This document shows positions 30,950-31,000 of a DNA stretch of 31,000 bases, piece after piece. This stretch comes from a virus. The number at the start of each line of letters is the position of its first letter. The stretch's first letter is position 1. The notes beneath the pieces were generated by a model. It worked only from the letters and a program-made list of their open reading frames with translations. It ran no database searches and had not been told where the DNA came from. Where the stretch lies: positions 1 to 31,000 of the IMG/VR virus record IMGVR_UViG_3300040801_002856; one strand, 5' to 3'. The translations under genes and the position numbers were made by a program.

Positions 30950-31000
30950 TAAGGATCAATCCCCGGATCGCTGGGCCCACCAATGGGATTGGTGTTGTAA
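30949..31000 (-). CDS. 3' end of a gene entering from the right (partial)
   Basis: Only 16 codons are visible, reading YNTNPIGGPSDPGIDP before TAA. The Gly/Pro/Asp composition fits the tail of a structural protein. Its stop overlaps the next ATG by one base (TAATG). Confidence 0.45.
   Translation of the reverse strand, partial: YNTNPIGGPSDPGIDP

Noticed and set aside
1-31000. tRNA or rRNA genes
   Set aside because: No cloverleaf with a conserved T-arm or rRNA-like block was noticed by eye; a tRNA scan would be needed to exclude them fully.

Overview
The window looks like a piece of a T4-type contractile-tailed phage (myovirus), most likely from an uncultivated marine lineage. Recognisable T4-family proteins are the tail sheath (gp18), tail tube (gp19), sheath stabiliser (gp15), a gp48/gp54-like tube initiator, head-completion nuclease (gp4), family B DNA polymerase (gp43), RNase H and a DsbA-like late-transcription protein. 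Boxes matching the T4 late promoter (TATAAATA and one-base variants) lie before many genes. Very long Thr/Pro linkers in fibre-like proteins, HtrL/YibB-type glycosyltransferases, a 2OG-Fe(II) oxygenase and integrase-type repeats fit marine myoviruses. No photosystem gene or tRNA was seen. The host cannot be read from this window.

Layout. 1-3633 (+): three fibre or appendage genes, two with Thr/Pro arrays. 3630-4810 (-): thymidylate synthase, preceded by a small membrane-protein gene that seems to continue in the -1 frame through a CCCAAAA slippery heptamer. 4947-6137 (+): an unknown structural protein. 6134-10056 (-): three glycosyltransferase-like genes in a tight operon. 10084-10488 (-): a small gene with a strong terminator. 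10559-10987 (+): a Nudix hydrolase. 10959-11678 (-): a repeat protein with a DNA-binding look. 11722-12369 (+): a two-helix membrane protein. 12345-20486 (-): replication and late-regulation genes (RNase H, two unknowns of which one may be a sliding clamp, gp43, DsbA-like protein, 2OG oxygenase) downstream of a large segmented structural protein. 20523-27965 (-): tail and head-completion genes, with a free-standing homing endonuclease and an opposite-strand gene inserted between sheath and tube. 28002-31000 (-): gp15 and two paralogous fibre-like genes, then two small or partial genes.

How it works together. Most of the content builds the tail, its fibres and the completed head. The late-promoter boxes and the DsbA-like protein point to T4-style late transcription. 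Polymerase, RNase H, ThyA and Nudix serve DNA synthesis and the nucleotide pool. The glycosyltransferases sit among genes for Thr-rich virion stalks, so virion glycosylation is a reasonable but untested idea. The strongest candidates for something undescribed are the -1 frameshift gene at 4497-4810 and two late promoters placed so close to the start codon that their mRNAs would be leaderless.
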